A DNA stretch of 64,000 nucleotides from Lepidodermella squamata (taxonomy: Eukaryota > Gastrotricha), in assembly GCA_047495785.1 (NCBI GenBank), contig JBLDXI010000029.1, positions 3,348,001 through 3,412,000 on the forward strand, in the 5' to 3' direction. The translations under genes were made by a program, and so were the position numbers. Under the pieces are notes generated by a model. The model made no database searches and was not told the DNA's origin. It saw only the letters and a program-made list of their open reading frames with translations. This document shows, one piece after another, positions 33,495-43,839 of this stretch (position 1 is the stretch's first letter; each line of letters opens with the position of its first letter).

Positions 33495-35903
33495 ATGATC
33501 TTTGGAAACGCCTATTTTCACCTCCTTGTCCTTACTGGATTAGCATTTAAAAATGCCGGATCGGTTGTTTCGAAGCCATACCGGCTTTCAGTGTTTAGCT
33601 CCTTTGTCATGACGGGAGCTGAACCTTCCACGTCCCAATGCTGCATTTCGGCTACAAAGTTCGTAGTTGATAATGTCAACAATCGAACCGATATCCTGCC
33701 CGATTACCACCTCGATCTGTTTGTTGACGACGAAAAACTGACCAATTGGATGGGGCCAAGGCTTTTTATGAAGTACCTTGACAACTATTACGCAAAGCAG
33801 CCAGCGGATGGTCGGACTTACTTATCCCCTGTTATGCTAGGCCCAATGTCTGTTTGCAACAATTACGCTCTTGTGGCTAAGGCCTTTGGATTTTCAATGT
33901 TTTCCTCTGCCTGCAACGGACCTCAAATCGGTTGGAGAAGATGGCTGTATCCAAATGTTTACAGCAGCCGAAGTTCAACTGATGAGTACATGATGGCTTG
34001 GATTAAGGTGGTTAAAGAGGTCGGAAATTGGAAGCAAGTCGGAATTCTCCACAATTCGGGAAACCCTAGCGACGTGTCTTACACACTGGTCCTTGAGCGG
34101 CTTTTCGTCCAAAACGGGGTTGATGTCATATACTCAGATGTGACAAATCTTTTCTCAGAAGAGTTTGTAATTGCTGCGAAACAGAGCAGAGCTCGTATTT
34201 TCGTGATTGGTTCCTCGCAGCTATCTCCGTGCGTCAATTTTCTGTGCTGGGCGTACAAGCATGGGATGCGAGCTCCCCGTTACGCATTCATCGCAGCTTA
34301 CTTCTGCTACATCCACCCAGATACGGTTACACAGTGCCCTGTTGAACATATTATAGCAATGTTGAGGATCACTTTTTACGTTGGACTATTCACGAACCCT
34401 ATACGGCCATTGGACATTACAACTAGCTTAGGTTATACAGCACGGCAATATGACGAATCATTTTTCAGGTATGTCAACTATACAAAATGTATAGATTGGG
34501 AATATCGACTGAGCTGCCATGACTCAGCTATGGCTGGATTGATCACCTTAGATAGGACTGAAGAATTTCTGAGGCGGAATTTCAACAAAAACTTGCGAGA
34601 TATCCAAAGTGATTTGAAAATAATGCCAGAATTTGTGGGTAACACTGTCAAGAGGTCTGAGATGATTGGCGTGCTTAAAGGTTCGATGCGATACGCACAA
34701 ACTGGAGACCTAATTGGGGATGCTATTTTCATAGGACACCGCTGGTCTCAAAACATATCAAAATTTTACTACACAATGGAGAGAATCGACCAGCGAATAA
34801 CGGATCCCTTTAATTATTCGAATTTTGAGTTGAAAAGATTCCCAACCAACGACACTTTGGTTTGGTTGACAAAGTCTGGCCGGCCCCCGAAAGACCTCTC
34901 GGAAATCCAGCAGAGGAAAGTCATTTACCCTTTGAGAACTATGATTGCAGTGACTGCTATTTCCGTGGCATGTATCCTTTACCTTCTTATTTTGGCCGTT
35001 CTTATGGCAAAGAGTAAGAAGGGCAATGTAACCAAAAAATATTTCGATTATCTCAGCAATTCATTCCTATTAATTGGATGCTTGTTTATGGTTATTCAGT
35101 CGCTTTTAATGGCTATTGGAAATACTCACTTCCCAGAGGCATTGTGTAGCTGGCGGAAGGTTTTCCTTCTACTTGGCCTGGCGCTTGTAAACGGGGTGAT
35201 ATGTTTTCGAATTATTTTCTTGCCGAACTTCATTCGAAAACATGCAAAGCGCAGGAAACGTCGATCAAGGGCTATTAGGCTCAGGATGTATGTCTTGAAG
35301 AGACCTGTTGAGGAGACTAAGTCCTCAACTCTAGTTACTGAACCAAAACGTTATCGTTTTACTTCTTTACTCTGCTGTGCCAGATCGCCCAAGACTGAGG
35401 GAACTTCAACGACAAATCATTCGACGGGAGATCAAAAAACTGTATTAGGAACAATAGTTTTACTTTCAATTACTCTTCTCTGTGTGCTCGCTTGGTCAAT
35501 TTTGCACCCTGTCAAGCTGATATCACGAATTTCGCCGCCACAGTTTGACGACGAGATGGATACTTATTTCGAAATTCGTGGTGAATTTTGCTATTCACCT
35601 TTTCAAATTTACTGGATAGCAACATTTCTTGTCATTCACGTTTTCCTTCTAATTATTGGATGCTTTTTTGCATACGAAACACGTCACTCGAAGGTGGGCA
35701 AGGCGCTTGTGATGCACGTCAGATTGGCCAGGTTGTCTGTTTTGAACGCTACAACTATGGTTTTGGCTACAATTCTGCTTGTGTTTTCGGTCCCTGACGC
35801 GGGAGTCTACCTTCAGGCTACTGCGTTTAGTATTTGCTGTTTGATTTATGCCGTGAGCTCCGCGACCATTTCTTTATTTACAATTTTGAAGTATCGTCCG
35901 TAA
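33495..35903 (+). CDS. Class C GPCR, GABA-B-like, receptor 2
   Basis: Single exon, about 802 residues from the ATG at 33495 (aligned with the receptor 3 start). Signal peptide, then a Venus-flytrap domain with TGAEPSTSQCCISATKF and NNRTDILPDYHLDL. It has FTNPIRPLDITTSLGYTARQ and CHDSAMAGLITLDRTE, shared with receptors 3-5. The WLTKSGRPPKDLSEIQQR linker is followed by seven helices. The TM3-TM4 intracellular loop is long, about 70 residues and basic (KRRKRRSR), and the tail after TM7 (ISLFTILKYRP) is almost absent, so no coiled coil of the GABA-B type is present. The disulphide Cys (LCSWRK and EFCYSP) are kept. Closest relative is receptor 3. Confidence 0.9.
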   Translation: MIFGNAYFHLLVLTGLAFKNAGSVVSKPYRLSVFSSFVMTGAEPSTSQCCISATKFVVDNVNNRTDILPDYHLDLFVDDEKLTNWMGPRLFMKYLDNYYAKQPADGRTYLSPVMLGPMSVCNNYALVAKAFGFSMFSSACNGPQIGWRRWLYPNVYSSRSSTDEYMMAWIKVVKEVGNWKQVGILHNSGNPSDVSYTLVLERLFVQNGVDVIYSDVTNLFSEEFVIAAKQSRARIFVIGSSQLSPCVNFLCWAYKHGMRAPRYAFIAAYFCYIHPDTVTQCPVEHIIAMLRITFYVGLFTNPIRPLDITTSLGYTARQYDESFFRYVNYTKCIDWEYRLSCHDSAMAGLITLDRTEEFLRRNFNKNLRDIQSDLKIMPEFVGNTVKRSEMIGVLKGSMRYAQTGDLIGDAIFIGHRWSQNISKFYYTMERIDQRITDPFNYSNFELKRFPTNDTLVWLTKSGRPPKDLSEIQQRKVIYPLRTMIAVTAISVACILYLLILAVLMAKSKKGNVTKKYFDYLSNSFLLIGCLFMVIQSLLMAIGNTHFPEALCSWRKVFLLLGLALVNGVICFRIIFLPNFIRKHAKRRKRRSRAIRLRMYVLKRPVEETKSSTLVTEPKRYRFTSLLCCARSPKTEGTSTTNHSTGDQKTVLGTIVLLSITLLCVLAWSILHPVKLISRISPPQFDDEMDTYFEIRGEFCYSPFQIYWIATFLVIHVFLLIIGCFFAYETRHSKVGKALVMHVRLARLSVLNATTMVLATILLVFSVPDAGVYLQATAFSICCLIYAVSSATISLFTILKYRP

Positions 35904-36464
35904 TTCCAAAATAAATGATGCGGGAGGACTTGAGACAAAGGTATCTTGTAGGCAATGAAAGAATTGTACAAACAACGATAAATCAATGAAACAATTTCAG
36001 AGATAATGAATTTACTGAAATATGGGTGGAAATGAAGTATTGTTTTGCATGCTATTATAGCATAAAGCATAATATCCAAACTGGCCTTCTGGGTGCGATC
36101 TTGGAATTCCAAGTGCGAATTTGGGGCCAAAGACTTCAAGGAACGTACAGAAATCAACAGAAAAAACAGTGACATTTCGATTGTTGCGCCATAATCTGTG
36201 TCTAATAATTAGGTCCAATTCTTTGGTCTGCTTTTTGGCTCTAATCCAAAATTTCGACGTTTTTTCACTGTCATTTTCAAAGACCTGCTCAGGCCTTGTG
36301 GCCCCGAATTCGGTGTCAAAAGAACCGCCGGGTCATGGCCTAAACTTTGCCGTCGGGCATTTCGCCCTACGACGCATCGTTGACCCGAAAAAGGACTTTC
36401 GACAGACCCAGGATTTGGATCCAAATATCGATCTCGCAGTGTATTTTTGGCAGTTAAAGTGTTA
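35904..36464. other. Spacer between receptor 2 and the receptor fragment
   Basis: No gene supported. Near 36087 the string GGGTGCGATCTTGGA matches the start of the hAT-type MITE at 36535, so a second, decayed copy may lie here; its other end was not found. Confidence 0.35.
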
Positions 36465-36820
36465 ACCGCGAAAAGTACAATGTCACTGAAATGATCTTAG
36501 AAAAAGCCTTATTTCAACTCCTTATCCTGACTGACAGGGTGCGATCTTGGATCATCGAGCTGCCAGGGATGGAAAAAAATTTTGGCGAATAAACGAGCGA
36601 AGCAAGAAAATTTTGAAGATTTTCCACTAAAACATGCTCCAGAACCTCTCAAAATTGACAAAATAGGGCAATAAATTCTCATTTCGTCGTCTGGCCCGGC
36701 CGAGCTGGGGGGATGACCCCCCCCCTCCCATCCACCCCTGAAAGTCGCACACTGCTGACTGAAATAGCCGTTAAAAATGCTCAATCGGCAGTTTCGAAGC
36801 CTTACCGACTTTCAGTGTTT
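36465..36820 (+). pseudogene. Receptor 5' fragment split by a MITE
   Basis: Two pieces, about 36465-36534 and 36763-36820, together match the first 35-40 codons of receptor 3 (leader, then EIAVKNAQS and SKPYRLSVF). The 228 bp between them are a hAT-type MITE plus one copy of its target duplication. Past about 36815 the similarity stops, so only the 5' end survives. It is a dead duplicate of the receptor family. Confidence 0.75.
36535..36754. mobile_element. hAT-type MITE inserted in receptor fragment
   Basis: A 220-bp element with ends CAGGGTGCG and CGCACACTG (inverted, one mismatch in nine). It is flanked by a perfect 8-bp duplication, CTGACTGA, at 36527-36534 and 36755-36762. The duplicated bases are receptor coding sequence present once in receptor 3-like DNA (LTEIAV codons), which gives an empty-site comparison. 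It has no coding frame. A G/C-rich run is near its right end. Confidence 0.85.
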
Positions 36821-37741
36821 TCACGGCTAAAAGGACGATATCAGAATTTCTTACTTTGATAGTGAACAGTGACAGTAATTTCAGCTAGACCTGTGTTAAG
36901 GATCTTCATGGGAGTAATTTAGAATCTGAAAATACCTATGATTAAGGTATTTTAGTCAGGTGCTAAAAAATCGGCTGAAATCAGCTGGGATGATATTGGT
37001 GATTGATACCCTTTTTCGCACACGTTCTTACCAGTGATAGATGCGGAAAAGCGGGTTTCAAACTTGTTTTCGGGGTCTCCGAAAAAAGCTAAGAATAAGA
37101 AGCAACGACTAACCATTCTACCGCCCAAATACTACCACCTTGCAACAACATTCATTCGAGCTGCGATACCTACAATGCCCTACTGCCCAGTCTCAAAAGC
37201 CTCGCAAAGATCTAACATGAGATTGGCCTGAAGGACGAATATCCATCGATATAACCGGTATTCATATGGGTGTAATCCGCCACTGATTTTGCACTGATTT
37301 TGAGGGTCCTGCAGTGTGGAGCCAACCAGCCACTGCAGCCGCCAGTATCTGTACAATTTGATTGTTTTTCCGGCAGTAAATCTGTTGGTCAGAATCAGAA
37401 CACTGATCAGCCGCTCTTAAATGTAGCAATTGTAAAATGGACTTCTCAGTCGCGTTTATTGTTACGTTGTGTTACTTGAGTTGAGCAGCCTATAATGTGT
37501 AACATTTTGCCACGAATAGCTAAATCAATTAATAAATGCGTGATACTAATGATTTCACGCCTGTTAAGAGAGCCATTAATCGATAAACTTACCCCTGAGA
37601 TTTTGTAAATATATAATCTTGTTAAATCGCATGTCGGGTCTAACTAATATGACGAAAATCGCTATTTTTCTTCATAATATTTAATGGTTTGGACTTGATA
37701 TACTTGATTTTGCTCGTGAAATGTACAATAATATCTCTGAA
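36821..37741. promoter_or_regulatory. Spacer and promoter region of receptor 3
   Basis: No gene in 36821-37534; a 65-codon frame at 37034-37231 looks random. From about 37535 the sequence is the duplicate of the receptor 2 upstream region described at 33285-33494. Confidence 0.45.
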
Positions 37742-40132
37742 ATGAATCTAGAAAAGGCCTTTTTTCACTTTCTTTTCCTTACTGAAATAGCCGTTAAAAA
37801 TGCCCAATCGGTTGTTTCGAAGCCTTATCGACTTTCAGTGTTTAGTTCCTTTCTCATAACAGGCGTAGAACCTTCAACATCACAGTGCTGCATAGCCGCC
37901 ACAAAATTCGTAGTTGAAAACATCAACAATCGAACAGACATACTACCAGATTATCATCTCGATTTGTTAGTCGAGGACGAAAAGTTCAACAATTGGATGG
38001 GGCCAAGGCTTTTCATGAAATATCTTGACGACTACGAGAAGCAAGCCTCAGATGGTCGGACATACTTGTCACCCGTCACGCTAGGTCCAATGTCGGTTTG
38101 CAACAATTATGCTCCTGCAGCTAAGGCGTTAGGATTTTCAATGTTTTCCACGAATTGCAACGGACCTCAAATCGTGAGGAATAGATGGCTGTATCCAAAT
38201 ATCTACAGCAGCCGAAGCTCAAGCGATGAGTACATGATTGCGTGGATTAAGGTGGTTAAAGAGATTGGGAACTGGAAGCAAGTCGGAATTCTCCACAGCT
38301 CGGCAAACCCTAATGATCTCGCTTACACCTTGGTCCTCGAGCGGCTTTTTGTTCAAAACGGGGTTGATGTCATCTATTCAGATGTGACAAATCTTTTCTC
38401 GGAAGAGTTTGTAATTGCTGCGAAGCAGAGCAGAGCTCGTATTTTCGCTATTGGGTCTGGGCAACTTCCTCTATGTGCAAGTCTGCTATGCTGGGCGTAC
38501 AAGCATGGCATGCGAGCTCCTCGATACGTTTTTATCCTATCATACTTTTGCTACATGCCCCCAGATACGGTGACCCAATGCCCTGTGGAACACATTATAG
38601 CTATGCTGAGAATAACTTTCTTCGTCGGATTTTTTACGAATCCTCTACGGCCATTGGACATTACAACTAGTCTCGGCTATACGGCCCGGCAGTATGACGA
38701 AGCATTTTTGAAGTATATGAACTATACACGATGCATAGACTGGGAGTATCGCCTCAACTGCCACGATTCAGCTATGACAGGTTTAATCGTCCTAGATAGG
38801 ACTGAAGCTTTTTTGAAGCGAAGCTTCAACAAAACCTTGCGTGATATCCAAAGTGATTTGAAAATGATGCCAGAAATGGTTGGTAAAATTGTCACTGAGT
38901 CTGAAATGTTTGGTGTGGTTCGAGGTTCCATTAGATACTCCTCACTAACTCGAGACCTAATCGGGGATCCCGTTTTTATAGGACATCGCTGGACTCAACA
39001 TGTATCGAAATTTTACTATACAATGGAAAGACTCGACCAGCGAATAACAGATCCTTTTAATTACTCGAATTTCGAGCTGAAAAGATTCCCGACAAATGAC
39101 ACTTTGGTTTGGTTGACAAAGTCTGGCCGGCCCCCGAAAGACCTCTCGGAAATCCAGCAGAGGAAAGTCATTTACCCACGGAAAACTATGATTGCAATGA
39201 CTGCTATTTCGGTGGCATGTATCCTTTACCTACTTATTTTAGTCGTCCGGATGGCGAGGAGAAAGAAGGTCAATGTAACCAAAAGATACTTCGACTATCC
39301 CAGCAATTCGCTCCTACTGATTGGATGCTTATTCTTGGTGATTCAGTCACTTCTAATGTCTCTAGGTAGTACTTACTTCCCAGAGGCATTGTGTAGCTGG
39401 CGGAAAGTTTTCCTTCTACTTGGCCTGGCGCTTGTAAACGGGGTGATATGCTTTCGAATGATTTTCTTGCCAAGCTTCATCCGCAAGCATGCGAAGCGGG
39501 TGAAACATCAATCAAGAAGTTCGAAGTTCATTATTAGTGGTACGGACGATTCAGTCCTTGTGACACAACGGAAACTTTATTGTTCCGCTTCGTCACGTTG
39601 CTGGGCAAGACCGGCCAATAAGCCTGAAGGAATTTCAGCTATAAATCTTTCGGCTGGAGATCGGAAATCTGTGATGGGATCTTTTCTATTGTTTTCCATC
39701 ACATTGTTTTGTGTATTCGCCTGGTCTTTGTTGCACCCTGTCAGGCTTATCTCGCGTGTTTCACCGCTACAGTTTGACGACAAAGAGGATACGTACTTTG
39801 AAGTTCAGGACAAATTTTGCTACTCGCCGTTTCAAATTTACTGGATAGCAACATTTCTTGTCATTCACATTTTCCTGCTAATTATCGGATGCTTTTTCGC
39901 GTATGAAACACGTCACTCGAGCGTAAACAAGAAGCTTGTCATGCACGTTAGATTAGCTAGATTGTCTGTTGCGAATGCTACGACCATGGTTTTGGCTACG
40001 ATTTTGCTAGTGCTTTCAGTCCCTGACGCAGGAGTTTACCTTCAGGTTACTGTGTTTAGTATTTGTTGCTTAATATACGCCGTCAGCTCAGCGACAATTT
40101 CACTATTTACTATTTTCGAAAGATGTACGTAA
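37742..40132 (+). CDS. Class C GPCR, GABA-B-like, receptor 3
   Basis: Single exon, about 796 residues from the ATG at 37742; an in-frame ATG at 37721 exists but lies before the leader. Domain order is leader, Venus-flytrap domain (TGVEPSTSQCCIAATKF, NNRTDILPDYHLDL), linker WLTKSGRPPKDLSEIQQR, seven helices, and a very short tail. It is the near twin of receptor 2 (most residues identical, including loops), with differences concentrated in the TM3-TM4 loop and in the middle of the flytrap domain. No stop, frameshift or intron. Predicted plasma-membrane receptor for a small extracellular ligand. Confidence 0.9.
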   Translation: MNLEKAFFHFLFLTEIAVKNAQSVVSKPYRLSVFSSFLITGVEPSTSQCCIAATKFVVENINNRTDILPDYHLDLLVEDEKFNNWMGPRLFMKYLDDYEKQASDGRTYLSPVTLGPMSVCNNYAPAAKALGFSMFSTNCNGPQIVRNRWLYPNIYSSRSSSDEYMIAWIKVVKEIGNWKQVGILHSSANPNDLAYTLVLERLFVQNGVDVIYSDVTNLFSEEFVIAAKQSRARIFAIGSGQLPLCASLLCWAYKHGMRAPRYVFILSYFCYMPPDTVTQCPVEHIIAMLRITFFVGFFTNPLRPLDITTSLGYTARQYDEAFLKYMNYTRCIDWEYRLNCHDSAMTGLIVLDRTEAFLKRSFNKTLRDIQSDLKMMPEMVGKIVTESEMFGVVRGSIRYSSLTRDLIGDPVFIGHRWTQHVSKFYYTMERLDQRITDPFNYSNFELKRFPTNDTLVWLTKSGRPPKDLSEIQQRKVIYPRKTMIAMTAISVACILYLLILVVRMARRKKVNVTKRYFDYPSNSLLLIGCLFLVIQSLLMSLGSTYFPEALCSWRKVFLLLGLALVNGVICFRMIFLPSFIRKHAKRVKHQSRSSKFIISGTDDSVLVTQRKLYCSASSRCWARPANKPEGISAINLSAGDRKSVMGSFLLFSITLFCVFAWSLLHPVRLISRVSPLQFDDKEDTYFEVQDKFCYSPFQIYWIATFLVIHIFLLIIGCFFAYETRHSSVNKKLVMHVRLARLSVANATTMVLATILLVLSVPDAGVYLQVTVFSICCLIYAVSSATISLFTIFERCT

Positions 40133-40497
40133 TTTTTTTGTAATACCGCATGGACGAAAGGTAACTCGATTGGATAATTGAATTTGAAGCAATGAACTTG
40201 AGGGATTTTTTTTTGAAAAAGCTAGAAAATTAGATAAGTATTTTTGCATACATTTTCAGACAGCCGAACCATATTTCCATCTTGCAAATCCTATTTATTC
40301 CACATTAATCAGATAATTTATCTTAAATTTTCTTCACATTGTGATAAAGCCGGTTTGAATTATGCTGATAAGAGGTTTTTATCAGGATTTTCGAGAATTC
40401 TAGAACAATTTATTACATGGGGAAAACTTTATTGGAGCCGTATCTTAAGGTAACAGTCAGTCTTCAAGATAAAGTCAAGTCGAAGGTTCACACTATT
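40133..40497. other. Convergent 3' intergenic spacer
   Basis: Lies between the ends of receptor 3 (+) and the propeller gene (-). AT-rich, with no supported gene or repeat. Confidence 0.4.
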
Positions 40498-41808
40498 TTA
40501 AACTAATTGTGAGCCAAACAAAGCAATTATAGTGATTGCAACAAAACTAAAGAACTGTCCAGCTACGCCACTTGTTGTGGTAGGAATAAATGGCGTGGTT
40601 CCTTGGTCAGAAGTTGGACCAAATGCGTAGATGAAGCCATCAGAGCCCTGCGCGTAAATTACCCCGGCCGAAAACGCGTAATGACAATTGAGAAAAAATC
40701 CAGGATCAACAATACTGATAGTCGAAGCAACAGTTCCGTCATTTTTGTCGTAAATCACAAAACCAGAATACGATTGGCCGATTACATAGTCATTCAAAAC
40801 AATCGGGTTGCAAGCTGTAGGCGCGGGAGGGTCAGACGCGGCAAGGCTAATTGAGGTAATGTAATAGCCACTAGCAACGAGAAACTTCCCAAGAACAAAA
40901 TGATCACCCTTCTGGCATCTGCGGTACACAACTTCGCCATCGGTGGCATAACTGAAAAAGCTGTCGCAGATTAAGCCGTCTTCATCTGCCGTCCATTTCC
41001 AAGCTTTTTTATCGATATCAATAGCTACCATTTGAGTCTTATTCCTGGTAATTGCGATATTCCCGGTTATCATAGGCGCTTGATTTGCTGGGCTGTCTTC
41101 AAGTGGGATGTCAACACTCCACAGCTTGTTACCATTCTTCGTTACGTCGTATTCAGCGACAGCGTCGATAGTCGAGCTACTCGTCAGCCCGATCAATCGA
41201 TTATCGTTCGAAAGGGATAGGTAATAGGGCATATCGAGAGAAGCGACTCCAAATGGGGTTCTCTGCAGCCCTGTTTGAAAGTCCAGTGCGATCAATTCAC
41301 CGTTTTTCCCATCGGCTGTATAAGCGACGACTAGATCTTTCAGCCCTGTAACTGGCATTATGTCGCGAATACGACCCGGCAGTTTCTGAGACCATATGAC
41401 ACCCTCGTTCCCAGCGTCAAGGCTGATTGCGGCAAGTTGCCCGTCAAAATCTGCCAGGAACATAAGTTGATTTTCAGGCTCAATCACCTGATACGTTGCT
41501 GTCCGATTCGCCTTGATCTTGATCTGATTGATAAGAGCACCGTCTTTAGCAGCGATAATTGCCAAATCGCCGTCGCCCGTTGTAGCGTAAATTTTCTTGT
41601 TGAGGACAAAAACTCGACTAAGGCCTAGCAGGGTAGACACGGGCTTGCGAGTCCATAAAATGTCGATTTTGTTAACAGGGCCCAAGGTAAATGGCTTGAA
41701 TCCTGTATGGGCGTAATCGCCTCCCTCGTCGATCCAATCATCAACAGCCGCGTGTGCCTGGCACAGCAAAGGTATCAAGAAAATGGTAGTTGCTAGACCT
41801 AGTCTCAT
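40498..41808 (-). CDS. Secreted/GPI-like beta-propeller protein (PQQ-type repeats)
   Basis: Intronless, 436 residues. It starts with a signal peptide (MRLGLATTIFLIPLLCQAHA). The body is made of repeated beta-blades of the quinoprotein/PQQ type: cores such as IYATTGDGDLAIIAAKDG, MFLADFDGQLAAISLDAG, MVAIDIDKKAWKWTADED and IYAQGSDGFIYAFGP show the usual strand, then D/G turn, then strand. The C-terminus is a Thr/Ser-rich linker and a hydrophobic tail (SFVAITIIALFGSQLV) with no residues after it, as in GPI-anchored precursors. No catalytic PQQ ligands could be assigned, so it may be a binding rather than an enzymatic propeller. It interrupts the receptor array on the opposite strand. Confidence 0.7.
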   Translation of the reverse strand: MRLGLATTIFLIPLLCQAHAAVDDWIDEGGDYAHTGFKPFTLGPVNKIDILWTRKPVSTLLGLSRVFVLNKKIYATTGDGDLAIIAAKDGALINQIKIKANRTATYQVIEPENQLMFLADFDGQLAAISLDAGNEGVIWSQKLPGRIRDIMPVTGLKDLVVAYTADGKNGELIALDFQTGLQRTPFGVASLDMPYYLSLSNDNRLIGLTSSSTIDAVAEYDVTKNGNKLWSVDIPLEDSPANQAPMITGNIAITRNKTQMVAIDIDKKAWKWTADEDGLICDSFFSYATDGEVVYRRCQKGDHFVLGKFLVASGYYITSISLAASDPPAPTACNPIVLNDYVIGQSYSGFVIYDKNDGTVASTISIVDPGFFLNCHYAFSAGVIYAQGSDGFIYAFGPTSDQGTTPFIPTTTSGVAGQFFSFVAITIIALFGSQLV

Positions 41809-42371
41809 TTTTTGTCAGTCAAAAAGTTATTCTATAAACTGAAATACATAGAATCGTCGCCCGGTCTCTCAGCCTTATCAAATCTTATCTGAATAAGGCC
41901 ATCCGCTGGAAAAGGAATGATAATATGTCTGTGCTTTGATTTGTACAGCCTAGCGTAGTGCCATTTCAAGTGTGAATTGTTGCGCAAGTTATCAGCCATA
42001 TAATTGCGGAGTGATAACTAAAAGGCCAGGCAATCCTAGCGCGCTCCCCACACGCGACTCTAGTGGATGTCAAAAAAGTGTTTTTCATATTTTGATTTTG
42101 TTCGCTGAGGCATTTAGGTTTCGATGCTCGTTCAAATTTCGGATCCCATGAATTTGTTCGTTGTAGGAAGCCTATGCAGCTTTGTTTGCATATTCACCAA
42201 CGATTTTTGAATTCAGTTGGCTTTTTACCTGGCCGTTAAGGTCTCCCATGGATTTATTCAGTAACCTGTTGTATTCCACGTTTTATTCCACGTGAAAGTC
42301 TCACGACAGATCCTACTTCTGACCGACATCAGCCTTATATCGCTTATATGTCTTATGTCAACAAATTGTAA
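41809..42371. other. Intergenic, promoter side of the propeller gene
   Basis: No coding frame, repeat or RNA gene recognised between the propeller gene start and the zinc-knuckle remnant. Confidence 0.4.
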
Positions 42372-42830
42372 TCATTTTGCGTCGCCGAAGTAGGCCTGAG
42401 CAAACTGGCCCATGAGTTGAGCGTAAGGGAACGGGAATCCGATTGGCTGGAACTGGGTTGCCGGTTGACCTTGACAGGAGCCAATTGGATGCGTGACTGC
42501 CAAAATGACGTGTTCAAAAACCCAACCGCGCTGGCGGCATTCTCGTGCAATTTGACCTGGATTTTTGCACTTGAAGCACCTGAGATCAGGACAGTCGCGT
42601 GCGTAGTGGCCATATTTATGGTACATGCGGCATTTGTGTCCTCGTTTTCGCCGTCCGATTCGCTGTCCTCGTTTTCAGACACGTCCTTTCTTCTGGACAT
42701 CGCCAGTGTCCTCGTTTTCAGACACGTCGTTCTCCTCGTTTCCAGACGCCGGGGGAGCGACCGGTGGTCGAGACGGGCGAGAGGCGAATGAAACGAGTGA
42801 AATCGAGGCGGAACGAGCCGGTAGGCGAGT
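42372..42830 (-). pseudogene. CCHC zinc-knuckle remnant with acidic repeat
   Basis: On the minus strand 42372-42640 reads GHKCRMYHKYGHYARDC, then CFKCKNPGQIAREC: two CCHC knuckles in tandem. Each has lost one ligand: the second Cys of knuckle 1 is Tyr, and the His of knuckle 2 is Gln. Just upstream, a DNA repeat encoding DVSENED occurs twice (about 42678-42745) but in a different frame from the knuckles. No protease, reverse transcriptase or other gag/pol part was seen. It is probably a decayed retroelement gag or a dead RNA-binding gene. Confidence 0.45.
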
Positions 42831-43123
42831 CGAGACGAGATTTTACGAGGTCGAAGGATTCCAAGCCGTCGACGGATGGAATCCTTCGGCTGCATTTCTG
42901 CAGCGTAAAAAAAGAATAGTAGGGGTGAGACGTCAAAACTGCATAAACTTTTGACATTTTTCCTGCGGTTCTTTTCTTTCTTGTGTCAATTATACCGCTA
43001 TGTTAATAATACGTTTAATAATTATTCACATTAGCTGGTTTTATTCAGTTACTTACTGTTGCACCAATTCCTCTCTTTCACTATCTCTCGCTCTCACACA
43101 TATTCGCAACTTCAACAGCAATT

Positions 43124-43839
43124 TCAGCTTGCAAAAGGTGAAATCGTGTACGTTGCCTGATAAATCACATTGTTCCCCGGAAGTGGGCTGCAGGCTGGGA
43201 AAAGCTGGCACGTGGCTCTAATCGTGGAGTGAACAAAATTAACACACTTCGGGTTCCTGACACAGAGCGTAGCGCAATCAGCCGGATTTGCCATGGCTGC
43301 GTGGAATGACAGCTCAGGGTTCGAGCAGAAGCTGCTAGCTTTCTGGAAGTAGCTCATCGGAACACCGTCTATACGCGAAGGAAATGTAAGCATAGTTCAG
43401 TTCAACAAACAGTCTTAGCTTACTGTAACCCCCTGGGTGAGTAGCGTAGTTGGCCTTGTAGCCATCTAGATATGGAGCTCCCGGCGTTAACCTCCTATCC
43501 AAATTCATGTTTGTAACAGCTGTCGCGGCGACAAGTCTATCGTCGCACTTGGGGAACAGCATGCAGAACCCGTCGTGCTTAGTGTACGTGAAATAGAAGC
43601 ATCTGTGGTCAGCCAAGCACGCTTTCGCGCAGCCATCGGGTTGTGGTGTGAAAAGCATTTGCAAGTGTCCCTTAGCGCAACGTATCATCGTCTGCTTCGT
43701 GAAAAGGCTGAGTGGCTGAGCTAAGATACAACCGAATGATCTATATCATCTGATCAGGAATTTAGTAAAAATTCAACTTACTCTGCGCCAAGGTTACCGC
43801 TACCAGAGCCGAGGCAACGAATGTTAGCTGGAAAATCAT
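43124..43839 (-). CDS. Secreted two-PAN-domain protein A
   Basis: Three minus-strand exons, 43782-43839, 43424-43720 and 43124-43368, join in phase 1 and give about 199 residues. The leader MIFQLTFVASALVAVTLAQ is identical to that of the neighbour at 44128. Two PAN/apple-like domains follow: domain 1 has CAKACLADHRCFYFTYTK and CMLFPKC; domain 2 has CATLCVRNPKCVNFVHS and CQLFPAC. Each ends with the same Y-x-A-x-Y strand (DGYKANYATHP, IYQATYTISP). PAN domains bind proteins or sugars. Expected to be secreted. Divergently transcribed from its paralogue, 288 bp between start codons. Confidence 0.8.

Noticed and set aside
36087-36440. Second copy of the hAT-type MITE
   Set aside because: Only the first about 15 bases match; no matching right end or target duplication was found.
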